Source: Bacteroides caccae (GTDB lineage Bacteria; Bacteroidota; Bacteroidia; Bacteroidales; Bacteroidaceae). From it: a DNA stretch of 64,000 nt. The translations under genes were made by a program, and so were the position numbers. Shown one piece after another: positions 35,114 through 43,867 of this stretch. The notes beneath the pieces are model-generated. The model worked only from the letters and a program-made list of their open reading frames with translations, made no database searches and was not told the DNA's origin. The stretch's first letter is position 1. Each line of letters opens with the position of its first letter. The DNA is taken from the NCBI RefSeq assembly GCF_002222615.2, contig NZ_CP022412.2, forward strand, positions 2,480,001-2,544,000. Reading direction: 5' to 3'.

Positions 35114-36420
35114 AGATGAGAAAAGGAATATTTAGCCTGTTGTTTTGTACTTTCGTCTTTTTGTCTTTGCCGGTTCTTGCACAACAAAGCACATTGCTGG
35201 AGAAATATCGGACTATGGCATTGGACTATAATCACGATTTGAAAGCAGCGGAAAAGAATATCGCTGCCAGTATGGAAGTAGAGAAATCTGCACGTGCCGA
35301 TTTGAAACCGAAACTTTCCGGTGCTGCCAGTTTTCAATACACCGGAAATCCTATGGAACTAACTTTGGATATTCCTTCCATAGGGTTGTCGAAAACAGTG
35401 GAAGGAAAGAATTTAAACTATGGAGGTTCTCTGTCTATTTTACAACCGGTTTATACGGGAGGGCGTGTACTGGAGTCCATCCGTATGGCGCAACATCAGC
35501 AGGCCTTGGCCGGTAATCAGGCGAAAGCACTGAATGATGCTGTTTGTTACCAAACGGATATTCAGTATTGGAGTGCCGTTGCTCGGCAGGAAATTGTTGA
35601 TGTCGCCGAAGACTTTCGTAATTCGATAGCAGCCTTGGTTAAAACAATAAAAGAAAGGGTAGAAGTAGGACTCGTTGACCCACAGGACCTGTTAATGGCA
35701 GAAGTGAAGTTAAATGAAGCGGAATATCAATTACTTCAGGCGCAAAGTAATTTTGAAACAGGCAGAATGGCATTAAACTCAATGATTGGTGTCCGGCTGG
35801 AACAGCCTACGGAGTTGGATGCGCAGATACCGATAGTAGTTGTCAGCGATTCTCTGTGGTTATCTACCGGGATGGGACGTCCGGAAATACAAATGGCTTA
35901 TGACAAAATTCGTATTGCTGAGAGCACAAAAAAACTGAATGATTCGCAATTCAAACCTCAATTCTATGTGGGAGTAGAAGGTAGCTATTCATCTCCCGGA
36001 TACAATTTCAAGAAAGATTTAGACCCAAACTACGCTGTTTATGCTAAAGTGTCCGTTCCTATTTTTGAATGGGGAAAACGGAGAAGCGAGAAGCGTGTTT
36101 CTTCCTTTCGTATCGGAATGGCGGAAGATAATCTAAATAAAGTCGTAGACCGGGTGGAATTAGAAGTGAGTGTAGCGCGTAAGGCATTGTCACAGGCTAT
36201 TGAACGTGTTCGTTTGAGTGAAAGTTCGCTGGCTAAAGCAGAAGAAAATGAGGCAAAAGCAGTAGAACGCTACAATGAAGGAAAAGTTTCGGTGGTGGAA
36301 GTGATTGATGCGCAAACCTATCGGCAGACTTCGCAGGTGAACTATGTACAGGCAAAAGCTGCTGCACAAGGACATTATTCGGAATTAATAAAAGCGCTCC
36401 ATAGTTATGATTATCGCTAA
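35110..36420 (+). CDS. TolC-like outer-membrane efflux protein
   Basis: 436 residues with signal peptide (cleavage near VLAQ-QS). Two TolC/OEP repeats are present, each with long helices (YNHDLKAAEKNIAASMEVEK and ELEVSVARKALSQAIERVRL). It forms the outer-membrane exit of the pump. ATGA overlap with the permease gene shows coupling. The next gene, a sensor kinase, starts 30 bp later. Confidence 0.92.
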   Translation: MKMRKGIFSLLFCTFVFLSLPVLAQQSTLLEKYRTMALDYNHDLKAAEKNIAASMEVEKSARADLKPKLSGAASFQYTGNPMELTLDIPSIGLSKTVEGKNLNYGGSLSILQPVYTGGRVLESIRMAQHQQALAGNQAKALNDAVCYQTDIQYWSAVARQEIVDVAEDFRNSIAALVKTIKERVEVGLVDPQDLLMAEVKLNEAEYQLLQAQSNFETGRMALNSMIGVRLEQPTELDAQIPIVVVSDSLWLSTGMGRPEIQMAYDKIRIAESTKKLNDSQFKPQFYVGVEGSYSSPGYNFKKDLDPNYAVYAKVSVPIFEWGKRRSEKRVSSFRIGMAEDNLNKVVDRVELEVSVARKALSQAIERVRLSESSLAKAEENEAKAVERYNEGKVSVVEVIDAQTYRQTSQVNYVQAKAAAQGHYSELIKALHSYDYR

Positions 36421-36427
36421 AAAGCAG

Positions 36428-36435
36428 TAACTTTG
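36428..36435 (+). promoter_or_regulatory. -7 element before the LytS-like kinase
   Basis: TAACTTTG at 36428-36435, 16 bp before ATG 36451. The TTG inside this box is an in-frame alternative start, rejected for that reason. No -33 box was recognised, so read-through from the efflux genes remains possible. Confidence 0.4.
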
Positions 36436-36450
36436 TGTGAAAAGAATCGT

Positions 36451-37485
36451 ATGAATATAAAATTGAACCGTATATCATATAGTGCGCTGTTTTCAGGGCT
36501 AGGCGTTTTCTCTTTTTTCCTGCTAGCCAACTATGCGGAACTTTCCGATAGAGTATCGGATGCGTTATATTCGGTAGGAATGTTTCTGTTTTTTATTCTT
36601 GCGTTCAATTTGCTCGGATATTCTACTATTCGGCTGACTACGTGGGTAGATAATCAGTATTCGGTGAATATTCATCGTCGTTGGAAACTGATTTTTATTT
36701 ATACAATGGTGATGTTGATGTTTTTTCTGCTCAATTATGGATTGTTGGTAACTGCCAAATTCTTGGTCGGTGCTTCACATCCTTTTGTTTTTCCTAATGG
36801 CGGGTGGCGTATCTTGATATTAGTTTGGTTGGTGGAACTGGTGATTTTAGGTTTGCTGCTTGCCAACCGTTCTATGCAGCATACCCTCAAATTGCAGAAA
36901 CAGGCGGCTGCTTTGCAGGAAGAAAATAACATAGCACGCTATACAGCTCTTCAAAACCAGCTAAACCCCCATTTTCTGTTTAATAGTTTGAATACGTTGA
37001 TTTCAGAAATCAGATATAATCCTAAAAATGCAGAACTCTTCACACAACATCTTTCCGACGTATATCGTTATACTCTCCAGTGTCAGAATCAGCGATTGGT
37101 GACGTTGCAGGATGAGCTTGGTTTTCTTGATTCATATATTTTTCTTCATCAAGTTCGTTTGGGTGATTGCATTTATGTCCACAACAATGTGCCGGATGAG
37201 TGGAAAGAGATGAAGATGCCGCCTTTGACGCTTCAGCTATTGGTCGAAAATGTAATCAAGCATAATGTGATCCATTCGGGGAAACCAATGGTTATCGAGC
37301 TGTGTAATGTAGAAGAACCTCCGACTCTGATAATCTGTAATCCGATTCGGCCCAAAAAATGCGGAGTCGTTTCGGGAATGGGGCTGAAAAATCTTTCCGC
37401 CCGTTATAAGCTCCTTTGTAATCAGGATATTGTGATAGAAAATGAATCTGATAAATTTACCGTAAAAATTCCCTTGCTTTCATGA
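36451..37485 (+). CDS. LytS-type sensor histidine kinase
   Basis: 344 residues from ATG 36451. Four hydrophobic helices make the sensor part (to about 140). After a short coiled coil, the His_kinase motif ALQNQLNPHFLFNSLNTLIS carries H174, the expected phospho-acceptor, and an HATPase part follows (LLVENVIKHNVIHSGKP; VSGMGLKNLSARYKLL). It should phosphorylate the response regulator encoded next, whose start overlaps its stop by four bases. Downstream of the RND trio, so it may control efflux. Confidence 0.92.
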   Translation: MNIKLNRISYSALFSGLGVFSFFLLANYAELSDRVSDALYSVGMFLFFILAFNLLGYSTIRLTTWVDNQYSVNIHRRWKLIFIYTMVMLMFFLLNYGLLVTAKFLVGASHPFVFPNGGWRILILVWLVELVILGLLLANRSMQHTLKLQKQAAALQEENNIARYTALQNQLNPHFLFNSLNTLISEIRYNPKNAELFTQHLSDVYRYTLQCQNQRLVTLQDELGFLDSYIFLHQVRLGDCIYVHNNVPDEWKEMKMPPLTLQLLVENVIKHNVIHSGKPMVIELCNVEEPPTLIICNPIRPKKCGVVSGMGLKNLSARYKLLCNQDIVIENESDKFTVKIPLLS

Positions 37486-38282
37486 ATAAGATAAAAGCTG
37501 CAATAATAGAAGATGAAGTGCCGGCGGCACGTTTGCTACATGAGATGATACAGTCGCTTCGCCCGGATTGGGAGGTGATGATTCTGCCCGGTACTATCGA
37601 AGAATCCGTTGAATGGTTTCATGTGAATCCTCATCCGGAACTTTTATTTTTGGATATTCAGTTGACGGACGGCAATTCATTTATGTTGATTGAACAAGCT
37701 CGGCCGGATAGTATGATTGTTTTTACCACCGCTTATGACGAGTACGCTGTCCGTGCTTTTGCGGTGAATAGCATTGACTATTTGCTGAAACCGATTCATC
37801 AGGAACGTTTATTGCAGACTATCGAACGTTTCGAGAGTCTCACAGAGAAATATATCCGTGATTTTAATCGGGAGAGCCGTATACTGGAGGTGTTGGACAG
37901 TTTGTCTGATACGCAGAAGCTTCCGGTGGTAGAGAATAAAAAATATCGCACCCGATTTCTTATTTCTTCCGGTAATAAACTTTTTACTTTGGCGGTAAGT
38001 GATGTTGCCTATTTCTATTCGGAGAACAAGCTCACTTTTGTAGTTACCAAGAATAATAGAGAATATGTTCTGGACTTTGCTTTGGATAAACTCTGCGAAC
38101 AATTGAATCCTGATGTCTTCTTTCGGACCAATCGTCAGACACTTGTTTCGGTAGATGCCATTCAGCGTATCGAACCCTATTTTTTAGGTAAGGCGGTTGT
38201 ACACGTCCTGCCACCATTTAAAGATAAAATCATAGTCAGCAAAGACAAGATAGCGGCTTTCAAGGTGTGGCTGAATTATTAA
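37482..38282 (+). CDS. LytTR-family response regulator
   Basis: 266 residues: an N-terminal receiver (KAAIIEDEVPAARLL; ELLFLDIQLTDGNSF with phospho-acceptor D58; FAVNSIDYLLKPI) and a C-terminal LytTR DNA-binding domain (VSDVAYFYSENKLTFVV, FFRTNRQTLVSVDAIQRI). It is translationally coupled to the kinase gene. Likely targets are the neighbouring efflux genes or envelope functions; no LytTR-type direct repeats were noted with confidence upstream of the RND operon. Confidence 0.92.
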   Translation: MNKIKAAIIEDEVPAARLLHEMIQSLRPDWEVMILPGTIEESVEWFHVNPHPELLFLDIQLTDGNSFMLIEQARPDSMIVFTTAYDEYAVRAFAVNSIDYLLKPIHQERLLQTIERFESLTEKYIRDFNRESRILEVLDSLSDTQKLPVVENKKYRTRFLISSGNKLFTLAVSDVAYFYSENKLTFVVTKNNREYVLDFALDKLCEQLNPDVFFRTNRQTLVSVDAIQRIEPYFLGKAVVHVLPPFKDKIIVSKDKIAAFKVWLNY

Positions 38283-38291
38283 GCCTTGCTT

Positions 38292-41200
38292 TTACAATAA
38301 GATAATGCGTTTCTGCATGATATCCATAAGCTGTGCCTTAAGCAACCGTGCATTGATAGGTTTGGGCATATAGCCGTCAAATCCGCTTGCCATTACCCGT
38401 TGTTCGTCCGAAGCATATGCAAAGGCTGTAATGGCAATAATCGGTACCTTGGCCGAATATTTACGTATTTCTTTGGTTGCTTCGTAGCCGTCCATGACAG
38501 GCATATTGATATCCATTAATACAATTTGCGGATCGTATTCCTTGAACATATTTACGGCTTCTTGTCCGTCCCAGGCATGTATTAAGTGGTAATCATATTT
38601 TAGTATCGACTCGAACAGTTTGTAATTACTTTCATTGTCTTCTGCAATTAGAATTATTAGTTTATCTTTTGCGATTGTAATACTTTGAATTTTTTTTTGA
38701 GGAGCTTTTTCTATGGCTTCTATCTGCTTATAGGGTAATGTGAACCAAAATGTAGACCCCTTTCCTTCTTCGGATTCTACACCGATTTTTCCACCCATGT
38801 GGTTGATGAGTGTACGGCAGATTGAAAGTCCTAATCCTGTGCCTTGTGCAAAAGAATTTAGTTTGACAAAACGTCCGAAGATGCTATCCAGCTTATCTTG
38901 GGGAATACCACAGCCGGTGTCGGTCACATAGAAATAAAGTTCATTGTTTTGCCGTTCATAGCCAAATCGGATACTGCCTTGGCTAGTGAACTTAATAGCA
39001 TTTGTGACGAAGTTGATAATTAACTGCGATAACCTGTTCTTCTCTATGTTTGCAAAACAAGGTTCTTCGGGAGCTACAAATTCCAGTTTTACGTTGTCTG
39101 ACTTTAATTTCAACTGGCAACTGTTTTCCAACTCTCTCATTAAGTCATTGATTTCGACATTGGAGTAATGTAAATCCAATGTGCCTGCTTCTATTTTTGA
39201 CAAATCAAGGATGTCGCTAATGAGTTGCAGTAATAAAGTATTATTGTTTTCAATGATACTCACATATTCTTGTTTTTCTTCTTCCTCTTCGGTCGAGGCC
39301 AATATTCCGGAGAAGCCGACTATGGCATTCAGAGGAGTACGGATTTCGTGGCTCATATTTGCAAGAAAAGCGGATTTCAGGCGGTTGGATTCTTCAGCAC
39401 GGTTTTTGGCGTTGATCAGCTCCTGTTCCATTTTCTTTCGTTCGGTGATGATGAGTGAAGACCCCACCAAGGTCAGTGGCTTGCCGTTTTCATCCCGGGT
39501 TTCGACAGCAGCTTGTGCTTCCACCCATTCTATCCTGTGAAAGCCTTTGTGAGTGTTGATTACGCGATATTCTTCTTTTACTTTTTCTGAACGTCCCTCT
39601 ATCAAATCTTTGTAGGCTTGTTCCACCCGTTTCCGGTCTTCTTTAAATATTTTAGAGAAATATTGAATATCGGGCACTGCCAGTTGCTCCTCGGCTATAC
39701 CCTTTCCCTGGGTACTGAGTTCTATCGGTTTATTGATATCACAAAGAATTGTTCGGCTCGTTAAGTCCCATTTCCACGGCACGATATTGGCTACATCGAG
39801 TGACATGGCAAGTTTGTTGTTAATCGTACTTAATTTTTGTTGTGCTCTGTGTAGTTCGGTACTGTCCAGGCAAAAGACGTCTATCATTTTGTTATGCGGA
39901 TTTCCCCGGAGTACTATATCGTAAAAGGCATCTATTTTCCTGAAATAATAAGGGAATGTTATTGCTTTGTTTTCTGCTAATGCTATTTGGATGAAATGCA
40001 AAAACTCGGGCATGGATTCAGGGAATATCTCACTTGCTTTCTTACCTATCACTTCTTCCTTGCGATAGAAGTTCTTCTCAAAATGGCTATTTACATTTCG
40101 GTAAATCAGTTCTACGGGAGTCCCTTTTTCATCGGTGATTAATTCTTCCTGCATATAAAGAATAGGCATATTATTTATCAGATTCTTAAAATCCGTCATG
40201 GCGTCTATTTCTTTTCGTTGTGCGTTCTTTATTATGTTCAGGCTGTGAATACGGTAAAATAGTAGAAATGCTAGTAATACAACAAAACATAGTGTCCCTA
40301 TAATAAAGTACTCATTTTGTTTCCAAAATGATAGTGGCTTGTTCAGGAAATGTGTATCCGGTGGACACATGGAAGGAGAAAATCCCTTACGGAGTAAGAT
40401 TTTATAATTGATAATAGGGGCGCCGTCTGTCGGTATGTAAAATGGAATATCGCGTGCTTGTTTGCCTGCGAGTATTTCAGCAATGGTATGGATTAATTGT
40501 TGGTTGAAGTGCTTTTGATTGTAGGTATAGCCACCTATCATTCCGCCGTTTTCTTCGGTGATGTCCGCCATATTGAGAGTGAATATGGGGGCGGCTGTTG
40601 TCCCTATCAGTTTGTGGGCATTGGAGACTAACGAGGTGTTGCCTGCAAATGTCGTTTTATAGAACCAGGAAGAAAATAAAACTCCTGTTGTTTTTGGATC
40701 AACGAAATACAATGAATCCAATAGTTGGTTCGTTGTCATGTCTTGTGGGGTTATAAACTGATACTCTACATTCGGATGCGTTTTTTTCAGTTTATTGCGG
40801 ATATCTAAATTGTTGGTTTGGTTAATTTGCCGCGCGTCACCGATAAATATGAATTTCTTTATTTCGGGAACGATATGGCATATTAGTTGTATATTCTCAT
40901 CCAGATAAAGATTTGAATATAAGAGAACCATATTATATGGGTCGGCCAATTGAGTGAGAGGAGTGCGGTCGGCTGTTGCAATGGCTTGTTTCTTGGTGTA
41001 AGTCTCCTGCGGACCCAGATAGTTTTCTTCCGAGCATAATACGATAGGAATGTCTCCCCACAGTTCTCTGTATTCATCGCGCATCAATAAGGCGGGATTT
41101 CCCAACAAAATAAGTAAACGGGGACGGTGTCTTTTATATTTTTGAGAAATCGACAGTTTGAATTCTGCCAGTGTGGAGTCATTTTCAATCATTAACATAT

Positions 41201-41411
41201 TCATGTGTTCCGCATATAAAGCCAGTTGCGGGTCTTTCTGTACATATTCCGTTACCGTAGAAATCATGCGGTTACTCCAAGGGGAAGATTCTGCATAAGA
41301 GTTAATACATAAGATATAATTTGAAATGTCAATATGATCTCTTTGTGCTATACTGGGTACAATAGATATGAAACATAAAAGTAGCAACAATAAGCGTTTT
41401 TTTATATCCAT
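38292..41411 (-). CDS. Hybrid histidine kinase with periplasmic ABC-substrate-like sensor
   Basis: 1039 residues. Signal peptide, then about 310 residues of a periplasmic domain related to ABC_sub_bind proteins (PRLLILLGNPALL; FIFIGDARQINQTNN), one helix (FIIGTLCFVVLLAFLLFY), two PAS domains, a HisKA domain with NMSHEIRTP (H688), an HATPase domain (VTDTGCGIP, GTGLGLSICR) and a receiver (LMDINMPVMDG, D967). It ends after the receiver, with no DNA-binding output such as AraC, unlike many Bacteroides hybrid two-component systems. It therefore needs a separate phospho-partner. It faces the LytTR regulator tail to tail with 9 bp between. Confidence 0.9.
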   Translation of the reverse strand: MDIKKRLLLLLLCFISIVPSIAQRDHIDISNYILCINSYAESSPWSNRMISTVTEYVQKDPQLALYAEHMNMLMIENDSTLAEFKLSISQKYKRHRPRLLILLGNPALLMRDEYRELWGDIPIVLCSEENYLGPQETYTKKQAIATADRTPLTQLADPYNMVLLYSNLYLDENIQLICHIVPEIKKFIFIGDARQINQTNNLDIRNKLKKTHPNVEYQFITPQDMTTNQLLDSLYFVDPKTTGVLFSSWFYKTTFAGNTSLVSNAHKLIGTTAAPIFTLNMADITEENGGMIGGYTYNQKHFNQQLIHTIAEILAGKQARDIPFYIPTDGAPIINYKILLRKGFSPSMCPPDTHFLNKPLSFWKQNEYFIIGTLCFVVLLAFLLFYRIHSLNIIKNAQRKEIDAMTDFKNLINNMPILYMQEELITDEKGTPVELIYRNVNSHFEKNFYRKEEVIGKKASEIFPESMPEFLHFIQIALAENKAITFPYYFRKIDAFYDIVLRGNPHNKMIDVFCLDSTELHRAQQKLSTINNKLAMSLDVANIVPWKWDLTSRTILCDINKPIELSTQGKGIAEEQLAVPDIQYFSKIFKEDRKRVEQAYKDLIEGRSEKVKEEYRVINTHKGFHRIEWVEAQAAVETRDENGKPLTLVGSSLIITERKKMEQELINAKNRAEESNRLKSAFLANMSHEIRTPLNAIVGFSGILASTEEEEEKQEYVSIIENNNTLLLQLISDILDLSKIEAGTLDLHYSNVEINDLMRELENSCQLKLKSDNVKLEFVAPEEPCFANIEKNRLSQLIINFVTNAIKFTSQGSIRFGYERQNNELYFYVTDTGCGIPQDKLDSIFGRFVKLNSFAQGTGLGLSICRTLINHMGGKIGVESEEGKGSTFWFTLPYKQIEAIEKAPQKKIQSITIAKDKLIILIAEDNESNYKLFESILKYDYHLIHAWDGQEAVNMFKEYDPQIVLMDINMPVMDGYEATKEIRKYSAKVPIIAITAFAYASDEQRVMASGFDGYMPKPINARLLKAQLMDIMQKRIILL

Positions 41412-41557
41412 GAAAAAAAGTCTTGTTTGTGATATTGTTATTTATAGATTGATCTTGCAAGGACAAAAGTAGTAAAAACAATCTGAAAATACCTACTTCC
41501 TAATCTGAAAATGGCAAAATGATTATATATTCGGAACTTTTAACTGTTTCCTTGTGT

Positions 41558-41854
41558 CTAAGTACGTAAGATTAATATGTTTAGACGCAGGCTTCTAACA
41601 GCATTTTGAATTATTGAATATGGGACTTTGCTTTGTATGGGGTGCGTAAACCAAAAACGCGAACCTTTTCCCTGTTCGGATTCCACTCCGATAGTACCGC
41701 CAAGATGCTCGATGATACTTCTGCAAATAGACAGCTTTAAGCCTGTGCCTTTCGAGAAAGTATTCAGCTTTACAAAACGGTCGAACACTTGGTTAACTTT
41801 ATCAGGAGCAATGCCCATTCCTGTATCGGTCACGGATAATTCTATCTTATTGAT
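41558..41854 (-). pseudogene. Remnant of a second hybrid/sensor histidine kinase (HATPase fragment)
   Basis: The frame carries only the end of a kinase ATPase domain: [20 protein letters not shown], then [19 protein letters not shown] and [20 protein letters not shown]. It has no proper start; an in-frame stop lies at 41855-41857. The fragment is about two-thirds identical by eye to the same part of the intact kinase at 38292. The G2-box Gly is replaced by Lys (GTGLKLS), and similarity ends after FWFTHP. This is decay of a paralogue or a duplication remnant. Confidence 0.75.
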
Positions 41855-41893
41855 TTATAGCATCGTATATGAAGCGTTTTTGCTTTTTAAATC

Positions 41894-41926
41894 AACAGGT
41901 CATTCCTTTAAAAGGAACGACCTGTT
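41894..41926. repeat. 33-bp near-perfect palindrome
   Basis: AACAGGTC, then TTCCTTT, is answered by AAAGGAA and GACCTGTT, with a single off-centre mismatch pair. It lies between the kinase remnant and the PfpI gene. A part of it (CTTTTAAAGGAACG) recurs at about 41951. It could be a protein-binding site or a relic of mobile DNA. Confidence 0.65.
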
Positions 41927-42039
41927 GCACACCGAGAAATGCATTGTTTCTTTTAAAGGAACGCGCTTCTCTATAAACAGACTGCGTTGAGTTAATTTGT
42001 TTGTTTACATTTATTGTTATATATTCCTGTCATTTGGCT

Positions 42040-42573
42040 TTATTTCAGTGCTTCAATAACTTGTGGTAACATTGTCCAAATAGTATTTTCATCCTGTGCA
42101 GTAAAGAAGTTACCGTCAATCTCTGATTTTTCATCGGTAGCTATTCCGTTTTGGATAGCCGGTTTGGCTAACGGATGAACAGCCACTTTCTTACCTTTCG
42201 TTATCCCTGTGAAGTCAAACATCATTGCACCGGCACAATGTCCGATCATTATTTTGCCCTTATCTCCGAAAGTTTTGATAACTTCCATTAGATCTATATT
42301 ATAAGGTTTGTCTGCATTCTGCTGAAATACAGGTACAGCGTCTCCGCATGAGAAAACAAATGCGTCAAACTCATCCTCATGTCCTTTCAAATTAGCAATC
42401 ACATCATCTGTTGTCAGACTGATTCCTGAATTTGTTTTAATCTCCTTCGTATCCGATACGGCAAATACTTTATATGAAATGCCATTTTCAAAAAATGCTT
42501 CCAGGTATTGGAATAATCCACAACCATTTACCGGATTTACTGCTAAAACTGCTACTTTCTTTGCCATAATCAT
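42040..42573 (-). CDS. DJ-1/PfpI family protein
   Basis: 177 residues (175 from the in-frame ATG at 42567). The nucleophile elbow is IGHCAGAMMF with Cys as likely catalytic residue, and the start KKVAVLAVNPVNGCGLFQYLE is typical of the PfpI/ThiJ group. Members act as glyoxalases, chaperones or peptidases; this branch is not settled. It is divergent from an HxlR regulator, which probably controls it in response to electrophiles or oxidants (inference). Confidence 0.85.
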   Translation of the reverse strand: MIMAKKVAVLAVNPVNGCGLFQYLEAFFENGISYKVFAVSDTKEIKTNSGISLTTDDVIANLKGHEDEFDAFVFSCGDAVPVFQQNADKPYNIDLMEVIKTFGDKGKIMIGHCAGAMMFDFTGITKGKKVAVHPLAKPAIQNGIATDEKSEIDGNFFTAQDENTIWTMLPQVIEALK

Positions 42574-42627
42574 AATTATTTAAATGAAACAATAGTTATT
42601 ATTAGTAAGTTTATTACTTTTGTGATG

Positions 42628-42635
42628 CAAATGTA
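42628..42635 (-). promoter_or_regulatory. -7 element of the PfpI gene
   Basis: Minus strand TACATTTG at 42628-42635, about 55 bp upstream of the start. On the other strand TACTTTTG at 42616-42623 overlaps it closely and may serve the HxlR gene, so the divergent promoters are back to back. Confidence 0.45.
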
Positions 42636-42679
42636 TCTTCCTTTGTTGAGAAAAGCAAGAACGCACCTCTGAATAAGGA

Positions 42680-42697
42680 AGTTACATGGAAGTAACT
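42680..42697. promoter_or_regulatory. Candidate HxlR operator
   Basis: AGTTAC (42680-42685), 6 bp, GTAACT (42692-42697): a perfect inverted repeat of the kind bound by HxlR dimers, 37 bp before the HxlR start and between the two divergent genes. Confidence 0.5.
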
Positions 42698-42733
42698 ATT
42701 GTTGTAATTCAGTTAAATACAAAACGTTAAAAG

Positions 42734-43081
42734 ATGAAAAACTTCCACCCGACAGGAAATTGTCCAGTTAGAGATGTGCTCAGCCGCTTGGGAGATAAGT
42801 GGTCGATGCTGGTGCTTATCACTTTGAATGCCAATGGTACTATGCGTTTTAGCGACATTCATAAGACAATAGGAGATGTTTCTCAGAGAATGTTGACGGT
42901 CACTCTTCGTACACTCGAATCCGATGGATTGGTGGAGCGGAAAGTGTATGCGGAAGTACCTCCTCGTGTAGAGTATAACTTGACGGATACGGGAGGGACT
43001 CTGATTCCTCATATTGAAGGATTAGTAGGGTGGGCCTTGGAGAATATGAATACGATTTTGGAACATAGAAAAAATGATTAA
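42734..43081 (+). CDS. HxlR-family transcriptional regulator
   Basis: 115 residues. The winged-helix domain opens with GNCPVRDVLSRLGDKWSMLV, whose Cys is the redox or electrophile sensor in several HxlR proteins, and continues with the recognition helix region DVSQRMLTVTLRTLESDGLV. It most likely regulates the divergent PfpI gene and itself through the inverted repeat at 42680-42697. Effector unknown. Confidence 0.92.
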   Translation: MKNFHPTGNCPVRDVLSRLGDKWSMLVLITLNANGTMRFSDIHKTIGDVSQRMLTVTLRTLESDGLVERKVYAEVPPRVEYNLTDTGGTLIPHIEGLVGWALENMNTILEHRKND

Positions 43082-43280
43082 TAATAGGCGGTTGTATGAA
43101 TATTCCCTGTACACTCATACCTAATGTATTTGTAAACTCCTCATCTGTCATTATGCATCGTAAAAAATTCCATTCCGTAATTTTTCGGTACTCTTATTTA
43201 ATGGTATTTTTCACATAGTACAAGGTTGTTTTTGCTTTTGATTTTTCATATTGTAAAGATATACTTATTTATATGGTGTT

Positions 43281-43312
43281 TTTGTTTGCACTGTGATATT
43301 TTTATATCTTTG
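43281..43312 (+). promoter_or_regulatory. Promoter of the GNAT gene
   Basis: TTTG (43281-43284), 20 bp, TATCTTTG (43305-43312): full consensus. It places the transcription start after 43315 and rules out the longer frame starting at 43293. Confidence 0.75.
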
Positions 43313-43340
43313 CGAGGAGAGCTATTCAATATTTAAAAAC

Positions 43341-43784
43341 ATGGAGATAAAGAAAGTAATTTCAGATAAGAAAGAATTCCTCGAATTGTTACTCTTGGCT
43401 GATGAACAAGAAAGTATGGTAGACCGGTATTTGGAACGTGGCGATATGTTCGTTCTGTATGACAACGGATTGAAAGCAGCCTGTGTAGTAACCCGTGAAG
43501 GGGAAGGCATTTATGAAATCAAGAATATTGCTACTGTTCCTTTTTTTCAACGTCAGGGATACGGGAAACGTTTAATTGAATTTCTATTCGAGCATTATCT
43601 GGACAAGTGTACTGAAATGTTGGTTGGTACAGGAGATGTGTCTTCTACCATATCTTTCTACGAACATTGCGGTTTTACCATTTCCCACCGTGTAGAGAAT
43701 TTCTTTACCGACAATTACGACCATCCGATTTATGAAGAAGGCAAACTGTTGACGGACATGGTATATTTGAAAAGAACATTCTAA
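43341..43784 (+). CDS. GNAT-family N-acetyltransferase
   Basis: 147 residues from ATG 43341, chosen because the promoter's -7 box covers the region upstream. The acetyl-CoA loop is ATVPFFQRQGYGKRLIEFL and the C-terminal FYEHCGFTISHRVENFF is typical of the family. It resembles YhbS/YjaB-like small acetyltransferases; the substrate is unknown. Stands alone with its own promoter. Confidence 0.88.
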   Translation: MEIKKVISDKKEFLELLLLADEQESMVDRYLERGDMFVLYDNGLKAACVVTREGEGIYEIKNIATVPFFQRQGYGKRLIEFLFEHYLDKCTEMLVGTGDVSSTISFYEHCGFTISHRVENFFTDNYDHPIYEEGKLLTDMVYLKRTF

Positions 43785-43867
43785 TGCTATTTCAGGATTA
43801 TTTCAGTATCATGGTTTTTCTTTGCCGAGGATAATTTGTTATCTTTGCAACTTTAACCCGAAAATCA

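Noticed and set aside
36433..36450. TTG start for the LytS-like kinase
   Set aside because: Also inside a TAnnTTTG box; ATG 36451 gives a normal N-terminus.
41558..41854. A small functional HATPase protein
   Set aside because: No start codon context, missing N-box and dimerisation region, Lys in the G2 box and a non-homologous tail.
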